Source: Chloroflexota bacterium
Lineage (GTDB): Bacteria > Chloroflexota > Limnocylindria > Limnocylindrales > CSP1-4
Length of the DNA stretch: 6,825 nucleotides
Direction: 5' to 3'
Assembly: GCA_021786915.1 (NCBI GenBank)
Contig: JAJYMP010000541.1
Location: forward strand, 1 to 6,825
A model generated the notes under the pieces. The model worked only from the letters and a program-made list of their open reading frames with translations. It did no database searches and was not told the DNA's origin. Shown here in pieces: positions 5,918-6,825 of the stretch. Each line of letters starts with the position of its first letter. Position 1 is the first letter of the stretch. The position numbers and the translations under genes are program-made.

Positions 5918-6825
5918 ATGAACGCTCGCGCCACATCGGCGACACGCAAGCTCGACCGCGACACAGGCGGGGCCGACCCGTCACTGCTGCGGCTGGTGGC
6001 CGAGCTGTACTACGTGCGGGACTGGGGGCAGGCGGCCGTCGCAGAACTCCTTGGATGCTCGGTCTCGAAGGTGTCGCGCCTGCTCGCGATCGCCCGAGCT
6101 CAGGGCATCGTCATAGTCACCGTCGAGCCGGATCCGAGCATGCTTCAGCCGCTGGCCGACGAGCTCTCGGACGCGCTGGCGCTGAAGGCGACCGTGACCC
6201 CGGGCCGCGAGGGCGACCCCGCCATCGCAGGCCGCCTGTGCGCCGCAGCGGCTGCGCCGTTTGTGGCGGCGGAACTGCCGACCGAGGGGGTGCTCGGCAC
6301 GTCCGGCGGACACACCATCAACGCCCTAGTTAGTGCCTTGCCGCGGCTCCAGCGCCCTGGGCTGACCGTGGTCCCCATCGTTGGCTCGTTCCACGTCACG
6401 GACGCGTTCCTCGACGTCAACGACATCGCCGCCAATCTCGCTAGGCATCTCCACGCATCCGCGCAGCGCATCCTCGCCCCGGGTCTCCTCGACTCGGCCA
6501 CCACCAAGGTGGCACTCCTCGAGGACAGCGTCGTGCGAGCCACGACCGCGTTCTGGGATCGGCTCGACTTCGTCCTCGTCGGGGTCAGCGGAGCGCCGCG
6601 GGATCGTCCCGGATACCCGACCGTGATGGACCAGCTGTCCGAGGATGCAGTCCGCCGCCTGGAGAAGAAGGGGGTGGTGGGCGAAGTCTCGGGTCACCTG
6701 TTCACGCGCGACGGGACCTTGGTGGAAGACGAGTGGACCTCGCGCGCGCTGTCGATCCCATTCGAGCTCCTGCGCCAGAGCAAGCGAGTCGTGGCGGTGG
6801 CAGCAGGATCGAGCAAGGTAGACAG
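5918..6825 (+). CDS. SorC-family sugar-sensing transcription regulator, 3' end off the window
   Basis: The frame runs from the ATG at 5918 to the window edge without a stop: 302 codons plus two bases. Family proteins are about 315-340 residues, so probably only a short C-terminal piece is missing. Residues 22-68 form the helix-turn-helix domain (LLRLVAELYYVRDWGQAAVA, then LLGCSVSKVSRLL and ARAQGIV). The rest is the SorC/DeoR-type sugar-phosphate-binding domain, with GVLGTSGGHTINAL (124-137), VVPIVGS (151-157), FVLVGVSGAP (218-227), GVVGEVSGHLF (252-262) and VVAVAAGSSK (291-300). Such proteins bind DNA as tetramers and respond to a phosphorylated sugar. The gene is divergent from the PTS operon, with the candidate operator between them, so it very likely controls that operon. 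Whether it represses or activates is not shown by the sequence; the operator position suggests repression. The family call is firm. Confidence 0.92.
   Translation, partial: MNARATSATRKLDRDTGGADPSLLRLVAELYYVRDWGQAAVAELLGCSVSKVSRLLAIARAQGIVIVTVEPDPSMLQPLADELSDALALKATVTPGREGDPAIAGRLCAAAAAPFVAAELPTEGVLGTSGGHTINALVSALPRLQRPGLTVVPIVGSFHVTDAFLDVNDIAANLARHLHASAQRILAPGLLDSATTKVALLEDSVVRATTAFWDRLDFVLVGVSGAPRDRPGYPTVMDQLSEDAVRRLEKKGVVGEVSGHLFTRDGTLVEDEWTSRALSIPFELLRQSKRVVAVAAGSSKVD

Noticed and set aside
1..6825. Search by eye for CRISPR arrays, tRNA genes, insertion sequences and attachment sites
   Set aside because: No spaced direct repeats, tRNA-like cloverleaf, transposase motifs or terminal inverted repeats were seen.

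Overview
The window is GC-rich. Genes have strong GGAGG-type ribosome binding sites and tight spacing, and some start with GTG. This suggests a high-GC bacterium, most likely an actinobacterium, but no marker gene here fixes the lineage.

Layout from left to right: (a) positions 1-733 on the + strand hold the 3' part of a CoA-acylating (methylmalonate-semialdehyde-type) aldehyde dehydrogenase. (b) Positions 860-5804 on the - strand hold a compact six-gene block that reads right to left. It encodes the mannose/fructose/sorbose-family PTS proteins IIA, IIB, IIC and IID, then a zinc-dependent sugar/polyol dehydrogenase, then a class I (Schiff-base) DeoC/FbaB-type aldolase. (c) A divergent control region of about 110 bases lies at 5805-5917. 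(d) From 5918 to the window edge, on the + strand, is a SorC-family sugar-sensing transcription regulator whose last residues lie outside the window.

Inferred function: the PTS proteins import a sugar or sugar-like compound and phosphorylate it. The dehydrogenase then changes the oxidation state of the phosphorylated product, and the aldolase splits it into two fragments for central metabolism. The SorC-family protein senses the phosphorylated intermediate and controls the operon. The set resembles the enterobacterial L-sorbose (sor) operon in having a SorC regulator, a mannose-class PTS and a zinc-dependent dehydrogenase. It differs in having a class I aldolase and, in this window, no sorbitol-6-phosphate dehydrogenase. 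The substrate cannot be read from the sequence.

Structures beyond the coding genes: the control region has a TTGACA -35 box on the - strand followed by an imperfect 29-base dyad (5824-5852), a good operator candidate. Two strong stem-loops (2857-2886 and 2764-2808) sit at the junction between the PTS genes and the enzyme genes. Two PTS subunits have unusual ends: a signal-peptide-like N-terminus on IIC and an Ala/Pro-rich C-terminal tail on IID. Genes (a) and (b) converge at 734-859, where I see no canonical intrinsic terminator.
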